This document shows, one piece after another, positions 43,146 through 51,869 of a stretch of 64,000 nucleotides of DNA. The position numbers and the translations under genes are program-made. The stretch's first letter is position 1. Each line of letters begins with the position of its first letter. The notes below the pieces were generated by a model. That model had not been told where the DNA came from and ran no database searches. It was given only the letters and a program-made list of their open reading frames with translations. Origin of the DNA: JANXMY01 sp965246745 (GTDB lineage Bacteria; Armatimonadota; Armatimonadia; Armatimonadales; Capsulimonadaceae); the NCBI GenBank assembly GCA_965246745.1, contig OZ251980.1, forward strand, positions 744,001 to 808,000, in the 5' to 3' direction.

Positions 43146-44089
43146 AATTGACACCACAAGAAACTGTTCTCGCCATGACCCGGCATATCCGGGACGCCGT
43201 TCGGCCCCACCTCGGGGCGTGGCAGAGCCGCGAAGTGTCCGGCACGGCGGCATCGGGCGACGCCACGTTTGCGATTGACGACATTGCGGAAGAAGCGATT
43301 ATCTCGTTTATCGAGCGCGAAAAGCTGTCCATCGCCTATTACTCGGAGGACAAAGGCTTGATCGAGTTCGGCGCGTCCCCGGAAGCCGTTCTGGTGATTG
43401 ACCCGATTGACGGCACCCGCGCGGCCATTGCCGGCTTTGAGCAGTGCGTCGTGTCGGTCGCGTGGGCGAATTACACGCCGGACGTGACCATGGGCGACGT
43501 GCTCATCGGCTGCATTGGGGAGCTGAAAAACGACGACTTGTTCTGGGCGGAGCGCGGGGGCGGGGCGCACTGGATCGGGCCGGACGGCGCGGAAAAAGCG
43601 CCCCGCCTGCTGCCGGTGACCGAGATCGCCAAAGCGCCGCTGACTTTTGAGATGGTCGCGCGGCCTTTTGAATGGGTCGGCACGGCGCTGAGCGAGATTG
43701 TGGATGCGTCGTCGGTGACCGGCGGCTGCTTTTTGTTTAACTCGACGGCGTTTTCGCTGACCCGCCTGATGACCGGGCAGCTTGCGGCCACGATTGACAT
43801 CGGCAACCGAATTTTGCGCGACTTTCCGGCGTCCCGCGCCCGGTTTGTGGCGCTGGGCTTCGGCAAGCCCATCGGCTTGTTCCCCTATGACATCGCCGCC
43901 GCCGCGCTGATTGCGCAGGAAGCGGGCGCGATTGTTTCCGACGCTTACGGGCGGCCGCTGGACGCCACCCGGCTGCTGGACACGACCGAGGCCAATTTAT
44001 CGAGCATGCTGAGTGCGTCGAACCCGGCGCTGCACGAGAAAATGCTGGCCGCGCTGAACCGGGGCATGGAGCGACTGGAAATCAAATGA
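43142..44089 (+). CDS. Inositol-monophosphatase-family phosphatase
   Basis: 315 residues of the Li-sensitive phosphatase fold: GDATFAIDDIAEEAIISFIE, metal-site motif VLVIDPIDGTRAAIAGFEQC, and the C-terminal site in FPYDIAAAALIAQEAGAIVS. The first metal-binding Glu-Asp is in YYSEDKG. Substrate may be inositol phosphate, fructose bisphosphate or PAP. The likely start is TTG at 43142, overlapping the previous stop and preceded by AGGAAGGGA; a TTG start is uncommon and another at 43148 is possible. Confidence 0.8.
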   Translation: MKLTPQETVLAMTRHIRDAVRPHLGAWQSREVSGTAASGDATFAIDDIAEEAIISFIEREKLSIAYYSEDKGLIEFGASPEAVLVIDPIDGTRAAIAGFEQCVVSVAWANYTPDVTMGDVLIGCIGELKNDDLFWAERGGGAHWIGPDGAEKAPRLLPVTEIAKAPLTFEMVARPFEWVGTALSEIVDASSVTGGCFLFNSTAFSLTRLMTGQLAATIDIGNRILRDFPASRARFVALGFGKPIGLFPYDIAAAALIAQEAGAIVSDAYGRPLDATRLLDTTEANLSSMLSASNPALHEKMLAALNRGMERLEIK

Positions 44090-44532
44090 ACAAAACGCAG
44101 CGCGGCTGGGTTTGGCTGGGACTGGCCCTCGCGGCGGCCTGCTGGGGATGGAAAAACCGGCGGCTGGTCACGGCCGGCGATGTCACGACCGGCGAAAGCG
44201 CGGCGTACCCGGCGCTGCGGTCGCGGGTGTACTACGCTGAAACAGGCCGAGCGATGGCGGCGGCGGAGCAGGCCCTGTCCCGCCTGCCGGGCTGGGCGCT
44301 GGCGTCGAAGGACGCCGAAAATGAGATCATTGAAGCGTCGGCCAAAAGCGCCTTCAGCCTTGCCGCCGACGATGTGACAATATACTTTTTCGCCCTGGGC
44401 CACGGGCAGGTCCGCGTGACCGTTCGGGCACGCACCCGCAGCGGTGCCGGCGACTTCGGGCGCAATGCCGCCCATATCCGGCAGCTTCAAGCCGCAATGG
44501 ACGACCGATTGAACGCCGGCGCGGCGTTTTAA
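44086..44532 (+). CDS. DUF1499 family membrane-anchored protein
   Basis: 148 residues: one N-terminal membrane helix (WVWLGLALAAACWGW) and a DUF1499 domain (TGRAMAAAEQALSRLPGWAL, NEIIEASAKSAFSLAADDVT, RVTVRARTRSGAGDFGRNAA, HIRQLQAAMDDRL). The family's function is unknown. The ATG overlaps the stop of the phosphatase gene (ATGA). It ends 10 nt before the stop of the convergent HEAT-repeat gene. Confidence 0.85.
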   Translation: MNKTQRGWVWLGLALAAACWGWKNRRLVTAGDVTTGESAAYPALRSRVYYAETGRAMAAAEQALSRLPGWALASKDAENEIIEASAKSAFSLAADDVTIYFFALGHGQVRVTVRARTRSGAGDFGRNAAHIRQLQAAMDDRLNAGAAF

Positions 44533-44542
44533 GCGCTTCGGC

Positions 44543-46234
44543 TTACGACCCGGACAGCTTCAGCAGGGACTGCGACGCCGCGTACTGGGCCTGCGGGTTT
44601 GCGCTTTTCGCCAGTCCTTGCAGCGCAGCAAGCGCCGGGGCGGACTTGGTGCCGATCTGCCCGAGAGTCACGGCGGCCCAGGTCTGCGCCGGGGCGCTGC
44701 CCGAAGCAATCGTCTCGGTCAGGCGCGGCACCACATCGGTCTCGGCCAGCGCTCCCATCCGCGCCAGCGTTTCGCCGGCATTGAACGGCGCTGGGGTCGG
44801 CCCGGACAGCGCGGCAATCAGCGCCGGGATGGCCGGCTTTGCCAGCGCCGGGGACAGCAAGCCCGCCTGCGCGGCGGACGCGACCGCGCCGTCGCGGTCG
44901 CCCAGCGCTGCCACCAAAGTCGGGATAACCGAGGGGCTGCCGCTGCGGCCCAGGCCGACCGCCGCGCCTTCGCGGACAGCCGACGGCGCGGCGGGCGAGT
45001 TCAGCGCCCCTGTCAGCGCCGCGACGGCCGCCGGGGTGCCGATTCCTCCCAGCGCTTCGGCGGCGGCCGTGCGCTTGACGGTCTCGCCGGACGCCAGCGC
45101 CGCCGTCAGCGGGCCGACCGCCGCCGCGCCGGATGACTGTGCGCCGGCGGCGCACGAGTCCCGTACCTGGGCGTCAAAGTCGCCCAAACCCGCAGCCAGC
45201 GCGGATACCGCCGCCGGCGTGCCGTACTGCCCGAGCGCCAGCGCCGCCTGGGCGCGAGATTCGCTTTCCGCCTGCGTGTTTCCGAGAATTCCCCGCAGGG
45301 TCGGCTCGGCGCTTTGCGCCGCCGGCAGGTCGGCGCGGCTTTTCGCCAGCGCCGCGTCCGCCGCCGTTTTCGCCGCCGGGTCTTTGGCCGCCGCCGCAGC
45401 GCTTTGCGCGGTCGCGACGGATTTGAACACCGACAAAACAATGTCAGCCAGCGCGACTTGGGCCAGGCGCTGCACCGACGGCTGCGCGGTTTCTCCGGCG
45501 ATCTTGGTCAGGGCAGGCAGCGCGGCCGGTGCGGCGACGGCATCCAGCACCCCGATCATCTGCTGCCGGAAAGCGATGTCGTTTGCGGTCGCCGGGTCGT
45601 TCAGATGCGCGACCAGCAGCGGCACCGACGGTGCGCCGATCTTTTGCAGGGCGCTGATCGCCGAGTCCTGCGCCGCCGGCGTGCCCAGCACGGCATCCAC
45701 GGCGGCAGCGGTCTTTGCGCCGCCGATCTGCCCGAGCACATCCACCGCCGCGCCGCGAATGTCCGGGTCGCCGTTGGAAAGCCGCTGCACAACGGCGTTC
45801 AAGCCGGAGTCGCTTTTGCTGCCGAGCGCGGTCAGTCCGGCTTCTGCGGCGGGCTTGATACCCTCGCCGCCGTCTTTGCAGATCAAAAACAGCGTGTCGA
45901 ACGCCTCCGCCGAAGTGATGGTCTCGGCCGCGCTCAGGCGGTTGACCGAGTCGGTCGCATTTTTGCGGATTTTGAGGCTGCGGACGTTGTGAGCGCTTTT
46001 TGCGTCCTCGTCCGGGTTCTGCGTGTTGATCAGCGTGTCCGCCAAGCGTCCGTTTTGCACCAGCCCGCGCACGGCAGCGTCGCAGGCGGCGGGAGCGCCG
46101 TCGGCCAGGATCGTTTCTAGCGATGCTTGATGCGCCCGGTTGTAGGACACCAGCCCGTACAAGCCCAGCGCCAGCACGGCGACAACAGCGGCGGCGCGGA
46201 GCCGGGGAAGAAGAAGCGCGATAATTTTTGCCAT
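44543..46234 (-). CDS. HEAT/PBS-lyase-repeat membrane-anchored protein
   Basis: 563 residues. An N-terminal membrane helix (AAAVVAVLALGLYGLVSY) precedes about 14 HEAT/PBS-type repeats (DIRGAAVDVLGQIGGAKTAA, SRAQAALALGQYGTPAAVSA, VKRTAAAEALGGIGTPAAVA, QTWAAVTLGQIGTKSAPALA) making an extended helical solenoid, probably extracytoplasmic, for protein binding. A frame is open far upstream, but a consensus promoter (TTGACA, 17 nt, TAAGAT) ends 7 nt before ATG 46234, fixing a leaderless start there. Confidence 0.85.
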   Translation of the reverse strand: MAKIIALLLPRLRAAAVVAVLALGLYGLVSYNRAHQASLETILADGAPAACDAAVRGLVQNGRLADTLINTQNPDEDAKSAHNVRSLKIRKNATDSVNRLSAAETITSAEAFDTLFLICKDGGEGIKPAAEAGLTALGSKSDSGLNAVVQRLSNGDPDIRGAAVDVLGQIGGAKTAAAVDAVLGTPAAQDSAISALQKIGAPSVPLLVAHLNDPATANDIAFRQQMIGVLDAVAAPAALPALTKIAGETAQPSVQRLAQVALADIVLSVFKSVATAQSAAAAAKDPAAKTAADAALAKSRADLPAAQSAEPTLRGILGNTQAESESRAQAALALGQYGTPAAVSALAAGLGDFDAQVRDSCAAGAQSSGAAAVGPLTAALASGETVKRTAAAEALGGIGTPAAVAALTGALNSPAAPSAVREGAAVGLGRSGSPSVIPTLVAALGDRDGAVASAAQAGLLSPALAKPAIPALIAALSGPTPAPFNAGETLARMGALAETDVVPRLTETIASGSAPAQTWAAVTLGQIGTKSAPALAALQGLAKSANPQAQYAASQSLLKLSGS

Positions 46235-46241
46235 AGAGCTT

Positions 46242-46270
46242 ATCTTAAACGAATCCCGATTATTTGTCAA
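46242..46270 (-). promoter_or_regulatory. Consensus leaderless promoter of the HEAT-repeat gene
   Basis: Minus strand: TTGACA (46270-46265), 17-nt spacer, TAAGAT (46247-46242), then 7 nt to ATG. It is the clearest leaderless case in the window because both promoter boxes are recognisable. Confidence 0.75.
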
Positions 46271-46327
46271 GCTAATACAAGGAGAACAAACGGCTGATGC
46301 CGAACTAGTCGGCATGAGTGTGCGAGT

Positions 46328-47002
46328 ATGAGTGTGCGGATTGCAGTTCTTCTTTCGGGGCGGCACGGGCGCGGCTCCAACATGGCGGCGATTGCGGCGG
46401 CGTGCGCGTCGGGCCAAATCAGCGGCGAAGTCGCGCTGGTCGTCGGCAATTATCCCGACTCCCCGGCGCTGGCCCGCGCGGCGGACCTGGGCCTGCCGGC
46501 GCTGAGCATCGGCTCGAAACAGCCGGAAGACCGTTACGCCGACGCGCTGTTGACGGCCCTTGCCGACGCCCGCATTGACCTCGTGTGCCTCGCCGGGTAC
46601 ATGCGAAAAGTCCCCACCCCTGTCGTGTCGTCGTATCGGGGCCGCTTGATGAACATTCACGCCGCCCTGCTGCCGTCGTTCGGCGGGCAGGGCATGTACG
46701 GGACGCATATCCACGCAGCGGTCTTGGAATACGGCGCGAAAGTCTCCGGCTGCACGGTGCATTTCGTGGACGAGCACTACGACACCGGCCCCATCATCTG
46801 CCAGTCGGCGGTTCCCGTCGAAGAAGGCGACACGCCGGACACGCTTGCCGCGCGTGTTCTGGCCGCCGAGCACGAAACCTACCCCCGCGCCGCCGCGCTG
46901 TTCGCCGCCGGGCGCTTGTCGGTGGACGGGCGGCGGGTGACGATACTGCCCCCCCGCCCCAATTCTGGGGAGCCGGAAGAGGAAACGGAAAAGAACCCGT
47001 AG
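46328..47002 (+). CDS. purN: Phosphoribosylglycinamide formyltransferase, C-terminus extended by a repeat
   Basis: 224 residues. IAVLLSGRHGRGSNMAAIAA, folate/catalytic region LMNIHAALLPSFGGQGMYGT (Asn and His), and HFVDEHYDTGPIICQ (Asp) are intact. It formylates GAR in purine synthesis. The normal family end is near SVDGRRVTIL; the last 17 residues (PPRPNSGEPEEETEKNP) are encoded by repeat family 3, which also gives the stop. A 14-bp tandem duplication (ATGAGTGTGCGAGT then ATGAGTGTGCGGAT) precedes the gene: the first copy's ATG opens a 5-codon ORF ending in TGA that overlaps the real ATG. Confidence 0.93.
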   Translation: MSVRIAVLLSGRHGRGSNMAAIAAACASGQISGEVALVVGNYPDSPALARAADLGLPALSIGSKQPEDRYADALLTALADARIDLVCLAGYMRKVPTPVVSSYRGRLMNIHAALLPSFGGQGMYGTHIHAAVLEYGAKVSGCTVHFVDEHYDTGPIICQSAVPVEEGDTPDTLAARVLAAEHETYPRAAALFAAGRLSVDGRRVTILPPRPNSGEPEEETEKNP

Positions 47003-47081
47003 GGGCGCTGCTTGCTGCGCCCTTCTTATCCATATGGCTCCCCAGAATTGGGGCGGGGGGGCTTTCTCCCAGAATTGGGGC
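46948..47081. repeat. Palindromic repeat family 3, copy C plus an extra half arm
   Basis: A full palindrome (46948-47052) with arms CCCGCCCCAATTCTGGGG / CCCCAGAATTGGGGCGGG is followed by a solitary second right arm (47057-47081). It encodes the tails and stop codons of both convergent neighbours, purN (stop 47000-47002) and kdsA (stop 47028-47026). Confidence 0.95.
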
Positions 47082-47910
47082 GGGGGGGCTTCACAACCTC
47101 GTCAATCGCCTTGGCCGCCCGCAGCAGGGCGCGAAGCTGCGACAGCGGCAGCATCGTCGCGGCGTCCGACAGCGCCCGCTCCGGCTGCGGGTGCACTTCC
47201 AAAAACAGCGCGTCCACCCCCGCCGCCACCGCCGCCCGCAGCAGCGCCGGGATAAACTCCCGCTGCCCGCCTGAGCTGCTCCCCTGCCCGCCCGGCTGCT
47301 GCACCGAATGGGTGGCGTCAAAGACCACCGGGCAGCCGAGCGCCCGCATTGTCGGCAGCGAGCGCATGTCCACAATCAGCGTGTTGTAGCCGAACGACGC
47401 CCCCCGCTCGGTCAGCAGTAAATTCGTGTTGCCTGTTCCCCGAACTTTCTCCACAACATTTTTCATGTCCCACGGGGCCAAAAACTGGCCTTTTTTGACA
47501 TTGACCACCCGCCCGCTTTCGCCGGCGGCGATCAGGAGGTCGGTCTGCCGGGACAAAAACGCCGGGATTTGCAGCACGTCCACAACTTCGGCGACAGGCG
47601 CGACCTGCCAGGTTTCATGGATGTCGGTCAAAACGGGAATGCCGAACTCGGCTTTAATGGCCGCCAGCACTTCCAAGCCTCGGTCCAAGCCGTCGCCCCG
47701 AAACGATCCCGAAGACGTGCGATTGGCCTTGTCGAACGACGCTTTGAAGATAAACGGCAGGCCAAGCTCGGCGCAGACGGCCTTCGCCTCGGCGGCGACT
47801 TCGCGGCACAGGGCAAGCGATTCAATCACGCACGGCCCGGCGATCACCGCCAGCGGATAGCCGTCGCCGATCACATGATCGGGGAAGTTTTCGAGATGGA
47901 CATTTTGCAT
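47026..47910 (-). CDS. kdsA: 3-deoxy-8-phosphooctulonate synthase, C-terminus extended by a repeat
   Basis: 294 residues. It joins PEP and arabinose 5-phosphate to Kdo 8-phosphate for lipid A-core LPS. Conserved blocks: VIAGPCVIESLALCREVAAE, FIFKASFDKANRTS, GIPVLTDIHETWQVAPVAEV, DVLQIPAFLSRQTDLL, VKKGQFLAPWDMKNVVEKV, ERGASFGYNTLIVDMRSLP, VFDATHSVQQPGG, and DALFLEVHPQPERALSDAA. The usual protein ends near AAKAIDEVV; the last about 21 residues (two PPRPNSG units) come from repeat family 3. It starts 7 nt after the GT9 stop, within the LPS gene cluster. Confidence 0.94.
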   Translation of the reverse strand: MQNVHLENFPDHVIGDGYPLAVIAGPCVIESLALCREVAAEAKAVCAELGLPFIFKASFDKANRTSSGSFRGDGLDRGLEVLAAIKAEFGIPVLTDIHETWQVAPVAEVVDVLQIPAFLSRQTDLLIAAGESGRVVNVKKGQFLAPWDMKNVVEKVRGTGNTNLLLTERGASFGYNTLIVDMRSLPTMRALGCPVVFDATHSVQQPGGQGSSSGGQREFIPALLRAAVAAGVDALFLEVHPQPERALSDAATMLPLSQLRALLRAAKAIDEVVKPPRPNSGRKPPRPNSGEPYG

Positions 47911-47917
47911 AAAGTGT

Positions 47918-48985
47918 TTATTTTTTCGGATGCAGCGACGGCAGCATTTCAAGAACAGCCGTCTGCACTTCCGCCGTCGTGATGCGCTTCAAACATTCGC
48001 GAAACACCGCGTTGCGGCAGCCGGACTGATCGCAGGGCGCACACGGCAGCGGCTTTGCCAGAGCAATCCCAAGCCCGGCCAGCGGCGCTCGGCCCGCGAC
48101 CGGGGTTGGGCCGAACAGGGCGACATAGGGCTTTCCCAGCGCCCCCGCAATGTGCATTGGGCTGGAGTCCGCGCATACCACTAGGTCCGCGCCGCGCAGC
48201 ACGGCGACAAATTGCCGCAGCGTCAGCCCTTCGGCAATCACCGGCGGGCGTCCGGGCATCAGCGCGGCGATTTTTCGCGCCGCCGCTCCGTCCTTCGGCC
48301 CTGCGCTCAGCACAACAGTCGCTGCGCAGTCGTCCTGCATCCAGGCGGCAAGCTGCGCCAGCCGGTCGGTTTCCCAAACTCGGTTTTCGGTCGTTGCAAA
48401 CGGCGCAAGAACGACCACCGGGCGGTCTCGGCGGATGGCACGCGCCCGGCAGAAGCCGGCCCAGAACGACGCTTCGTCCGGCGTCTCGCCGAGAGTCATG
48501 GCCCGGCCTGCCGGCGGGCAGCCGAGCGCTTTGGCGATCTCCAAATAACGATCCGTGTTGTGCGCCGCGCCGCCTGCCGATTCCGAAACAACGTGGGTAT
48601 AAAGCCGGTGCGTCGGCACCGGTTTGTCCGACCCGAACAGACCCACCCGAATGGGCGCGACAGCCAGCAGCCGCATCCACCACTTTTCCGGGTGAAAATT
48701 GACCGCAATGTCAAACTGCCGCTGCGCCATTGCGCCGTGCAGCCGCCGCGCTTCGCCGGTCCACCCGAACAAATCACCGCGCCGCAAACGCCGCCGCCAG
48801 CGGCCCGTATCAACAGCCATCACTTCATAAAGAAGGGGATGGCTGTCTAAAATCCCGGCGTACTGCGTGTCTGCCGCCCAGGTAATCTGCGCGTCGGGCC
48901 ACTTGGCCCGCAAAGCCGTGAGCAGCGGCGTCGCCATCAAAATATCGCCCAGCGCCCAGAGCTTAATAATCAGAATGCGTTTCAC
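47918..48985 (-). CDS. GT9-family glycosyltransferase (LPS heptosyltransferase-like)
   Basis: 355 residues, start GTG at 48985 (VKRILIIKLWALGDILMATP), the typical GT9 N-terminus. C-terminal donor-site motif VVCADSSPMHIAGALGKPYV, LFGPTPVAGR, and a cysteine-rich end (PCAPCDQSGCRNAVFRECLK) as in WaaF/WaaQ-like enzymes. It should add heptose or a related sugar to the LPS core from an ADP-activated donor at the inner membrane. It lies between two GT4 genes and kdsA. Confidence 0.9.
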   Translation of the reverse strand: MKRILIIKLWALGDILMATPLLTALRAKWPDAQITWAADTQYAGILDSHPLLYEVMAVDTGRWRRRLRRGDLFGWTGEARRLHGAMAQRQFDIAVNFHPEKWWMRLLAVAPIRVGLFGSDKPVPTHRLYTHVVSESAGGAAHNTDRYLEIAKALGCPPAGRAMTLGETPDEASFWAGFCRARAIRRDRPVVVLAPFATTENRVWETDRLAQLAAWMQDDCAATVVLSAGPKDGAAARKIAALMPGRPPVIAEGLTLRQFVAVLRGADLVVCADSSPMHIAGALGKPYVALFGPTPVAGRAPLAGLGIALAKPLPCAPCDQSGCRNAVFRECLKRITTAEVQTAVLEMLPSLHPKK

Positions 48986-48996
48986 AAATACATACG

Positions 48997-50181
48997 CTAA
49001 GAAACCATCTCTCGGGGGTTCGCAGAAAACTGCCGACTGAGAGGCTTCCGAGCAAGCTCTCGATAATACAATGCTTCGACTTGTTCGGTCATACGGGACA
49101 GCGTGAAATGTGCTTCGGCACGGGCCTGGCCCGCTGCACCCATTTCCGCCCGCCGCACGGGGTCCTGCGCCAGCACCGTGAGCGCTTCGGCCAGCGCAGG
49201 CGGGTCGGACGCCGGAACCAGCAGGCCGGTTTTCCCTTCGGCGACCATTTCCGGGGTGCCGCCCATGCGCGAGCCGATCACGGGCTTGGACAGCGCCATC
49301 GCCTGCTGCACGACCGCCGAACACGGCTCGTGCCAGTTCGACGGCACAGCGACGATATCCAAAGCGCTGATGACGTTGTTGACATCGTCCCGGAAGCCCG
49401 TAAAGACCACGCGTTCAGCAAGCCCCTTCGATGCCGCTTCTTCGCGCAGGCGCGGCATGTCGGCCCCGTCGCCTACAACAACAGCACGCAAGCTCGGGAC
49501 GGCCCCGGACAGCAGGCGCACCGCTTCCAGCAGATCGGAGTGGCCCTTCTCAGGCGAGACGCGTCCCAATATCCCGACCGCGAGGGCGTCGAACGGCAGG
49601 CCGAGCGACCGGCGCACCGTGTCTCGGTCCTGCGTCACCGCTCGGAACGCCGCCGTATCTGTGCCGTGGTGAATCACCTCCACTTTTTTTGGATCAACCC
49701 CATGCGCGATATGCCGGTCCCGGACCGACCCGGAGATCGCGATCATGCGCCGGTATAACCCGGACAAAATCAGATTTCCGCCCCGCCGGTCCTTGAAGGG
49801 AAACGGCAGGTGCCAAGTCATCACGGAAACGGGCACTCCGGCGGCGCGGGCCGCAGCGGCAGGAATGACGGCATCCCAGTTGGTGTGGGTATGAACAACG
49901 TCAAAACGCTCGCGGCGGAGAAAGCGGCGGTACTGCTGAAACTCCGACCAATCCTGCTGACGCAAAATCGTGGCGGGGAATGTTTCCAGGCCCAGAAACT
50001 GAGCGCGTTGTTCGACCCATTTGCCCGGCTGCGCGGCGACCACCACTTGATGTCCCCGTTTTTCGAGCTGCTGCGCCAGGTTCAGCAGGTGAATTTCCAT
50101 GCCGCCCCAGGAGGTGAAAGCGCTGGCGACCTGCATAATCTTCAAAGGCCGCCCAGCCGGCGAGTCTTGCTTTGCGCTCAT
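48997..50181 (-). CDS. GT4-family glycosyltransferase
   Basis: 394 residues with a GT-B fold: MQVASAFTSWGGMEIHLLNL, VVHTHTNWDAVIPA, VEVIHHGTDTAAF, ILGRVSPEKGHSDLLEAV, FTGFRDDVNNVISALDIVAV, and the donor loop NWHEPCSAVVQQAMALSKPV. In that loop the second Glu of the EX7E motif is Gln. It is a tandem paralogue of the next gene upstream (50178-51338); the ATG overlaps that gene's stop (ATGA). Likely adds a core or O-chain sugar. Confidence 0.9.
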   Translation of the reverse strand: MSAKQDSPAGRPLKIMQVASAFTSWGGMEIHLLNLAQQLEKRGHQVVVAAQPGKWVEQRAQFLGLETFPATILRQQDWSEFQQYRRFLRRERFDVVHTHTNWDAVIPAAAARAAGVPVSVMTWHLPFPFKDRRGGNLILSGLYRRMIAISGSVRDRHIAHGVDPKKVEVIHHGTDTAAFRAVTQDRDTVRRSLGLPFDALAVGILGRVSPEKGHSDLLEAVRLLSGAVPSLRAVVVGDGADMPRLREEAASKGLAERVVFTGFRDDVNNVISALDIVAVPSNWHEPCSAVVQQAMALSKPVIGSRMGGTPEMVAEGKTGLLVPASDPPALAEALTVLAQDPVRRAEMGAAGQARAEAHFTLSRMTEQVEALYYRELARKPLSRQFSANPREMVS

Positions 50182-51338
50182 AAAGTAGTTTGCTGCTGCG
50201 AAGTCATAGCTTCCTGAAATGCCGTCGCGCCCCGCGCGTTTTCGTACTCGCGCTGATACAGCGCTTCGATCTTATCGGTCATCACGCGCAGGGAGAACAG
50301 TTCCTCGACCCGCTCCTTGCCCGCCGCGCCGAGGCGCTTTCTGAGAAACGCGTCGCCGGCCAGGCGGGCCAGCGCGGCGGCGAGGGCGGCGGGGTCGGAC
50401 GGCGGGACCAGAAAGCCGGTGCCGTCGTCCACGATCATCTCGGGGGTGCCGCCGGCGCGGGTGCCGACGACGGGCTTCGAGACTGCCATGCCCTGCTGCA
50501 CGACCGCCGAGCACGGCTCGTTCCAGGTAGACGGCACGGTGATAATGTCCAGGGCATTAAGAACGTTGTTGACATCGTCCCGAAATCCTGTAAACAGCAC
50601 TTTGTCGGCCAGGCCCATTTCGGCGGCGCGGGTGCGAATCAATTCTTCGTCGGGGCCGTTGCCGACAATCACCAAGTGAACTGGGTAGCGGGTGTGGATT
50701 TTTTCAAATGCGCCCAGCAGCACCGCGTGGCCCTTTTCGGGCGCAATCCGCCCGACAATGCCGACCGCGACCGCATCTTCGGGCAGGCCGAGCGACGCCC
50801 GAATGTCTTTGCGGGACTCGGTCGTCTGGGCAAACGCTTCGACATTGGTGCCGTGGTGGATGACCTGCACTTTGTCGCTGGGGACGCCGCATTTGAGAAG
50901 AGTCTCGCGCACCGAATTGGAGACCGTCACCAGCCGCGTGTACAAGATTTTGCTGTACAGAAACGAGCCGATCCGGTTCTTGAACGGGTACGGCATATGC
51001 CGGGACATGATCCGCACGGGAACATGCTCGCGGAGAGCGGCGTAGCCGGGGACGACAATGTCCGACGACCAGTGAACATGCAGCACGTCGGTCTTGCGCT
51101 CCCGCAAAAACTCGCGCAGAACAGCGAAGTCCTGCCAGTCGTGCTGGTTCATCACCCGAATGGGCACGGTCGGCAGCCCCATCGCCGCCGCCCGCTCCTC
51201 CACCCAGCGTCCGGGCCGGCAGGCGATGGTCACGTCGTAGCCGCGCTTTTGAAGCTGCTCGGAAAGGTTCAGAATATGCAGCTCGGTCCCGCCCCACGAC
51301 GGGAACCCGGTGGCGACTTGCAGCACGGAAAGAGGCAT
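50178..51338 (-). CDS. GT4-family glycosyltransferase
   Basis: 386 residues, GT-B fold: LQVATGFPSWGGTELHILNL, VLHVHWSSDIVVPGYAAL, VQVIHHGTNVEAF, IVGRIAPEKGHAVLLGAF, FTGFRDDVNNVLNALDIITV, TWNEPCSAVVQQGMAVSKPV. As in its paralogue the EX7E motif reads E-x7-Q. I start at 51338 (MPLSVLQVA), with AGGA about 10 nt upstream; the upstream in-frame ATG at 51374 would overlap the hldE-like gene. Same cluster and likely same glycan as its neighbour. Confidence 0.9.
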   Translation of the reverse strand: MPLSVLQVATGFPSWGGTELHILNLSEQLQKRGYDVTIACRPGRWVEERAAAMGLPTVPIRVMNQHDWQDFAVLREFLRERKTDVLHVHWSSDIVVPGYAALREHVPVRIMSRHMPYPFKNRIGSFLYSKILYTRLVTVSNSVRETLLKCGVPSDKVQVIHHGTNVEAFAQTTESRKDIRASLGLPEDAVAVGIVGRIAPEKGHAVLLGAFEKIHTRYPVHLVIVGNGPDEELIRTRAAEMGLADKVLFTGFRDDVNNVLNALDIITVPSTWNEPCSAVVQQGMAVSKPVVGTRAGGTPEMIVDDGTGFLVPPSDPAALAAALARLAGDAFLRKRLGAAGKERVEELFSLRVMTDKIEALYQREYENARGATAFQEAMTSQQQTTL

Positions 51339-51343
51339 AGAAT

Positions 51344-51847
51344 TTATTCCTGAGAGTAGCCCTGAGATTGACAATAAGCGGCGCAGACGCGGGCGATGAG
51401 ATGGGTCGTCGAGCGCCCGGCGACCAGCGACAAAATCTGCACGGTGCCGCCGTAGCCCGTCACCACCGGCGCTTCGGGCAGATCGGCCAGCGTGTAATCG
51501 CCGCCTTTGGCATAGACTAAAGGCCGAACACGCTCAATCAGCGGCACCGGGGTCCGGGTCGTAAATAAAACCACATAATCCACGCAGGCCAGCGCCGCCA
51601 AAAGCTCCATCCGCTCGGCTTCGGGCACTACGGGCCGCAGGGGGTCTTTGAACCCGCGCACCGACTCGTCGGAGTTGACTGCGACCACGAGCGCGTCGCC
51701 GAGCGCCCGCGCTTCGGCCAGATACCGGGCATGGCCGACATGCAGCAGGTCAAACACGCCGTTGGTCAGCACAATTTTCTCGCCCGCCGCCTGCCGGGCG
51801 GCGACAATCTCGGTCAGCGCCTCGGCGCTTTTGATTTTCTCGTTCAT
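51344..51847 (-). CDS. hldE: D-glycero-beta-D-manno-heptose 1-phosphate adenylyltransferase (stand-alone HldE C-domain)
   Basis: 167 residues of the nucleotidyltransferase fold: IVLTNGVFDLLHVGHARYLA (HxGH), ALVVAVNSDESVRGFKDPLR, PLVYAKGGDYTLADLPEAPV, and the C-terminal STTHLIARV. It makes the ADP-heptose used by GT9 heptosyltransferases, which surround it. No kinase half (HldE N-domain/HldA) or GmhB is in the window, so those steps must be encoded elsewhere. A family 5 repeat lies just upstream and no clear ribosome site is visible. Confidence 0.9.
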   Translation of the reverse strand: MNEKIKSAEALTEIVAARQAAGEKIVLTNGVFDLLHVGHARYLAEARALGDALVVAVNSDESVRGFKDPLRPVVPEAERMELLAALACVDYVVLFTTRTPVPLIERVRPLVYAKGGDYTLADLPEAPVVTGYGGTVQILSLVAGRSTTHLIARVCAAYCQSQGYSQE

Positions 51848-51869
51848 GTTTGCGGTGTGAGGGAAGCGA

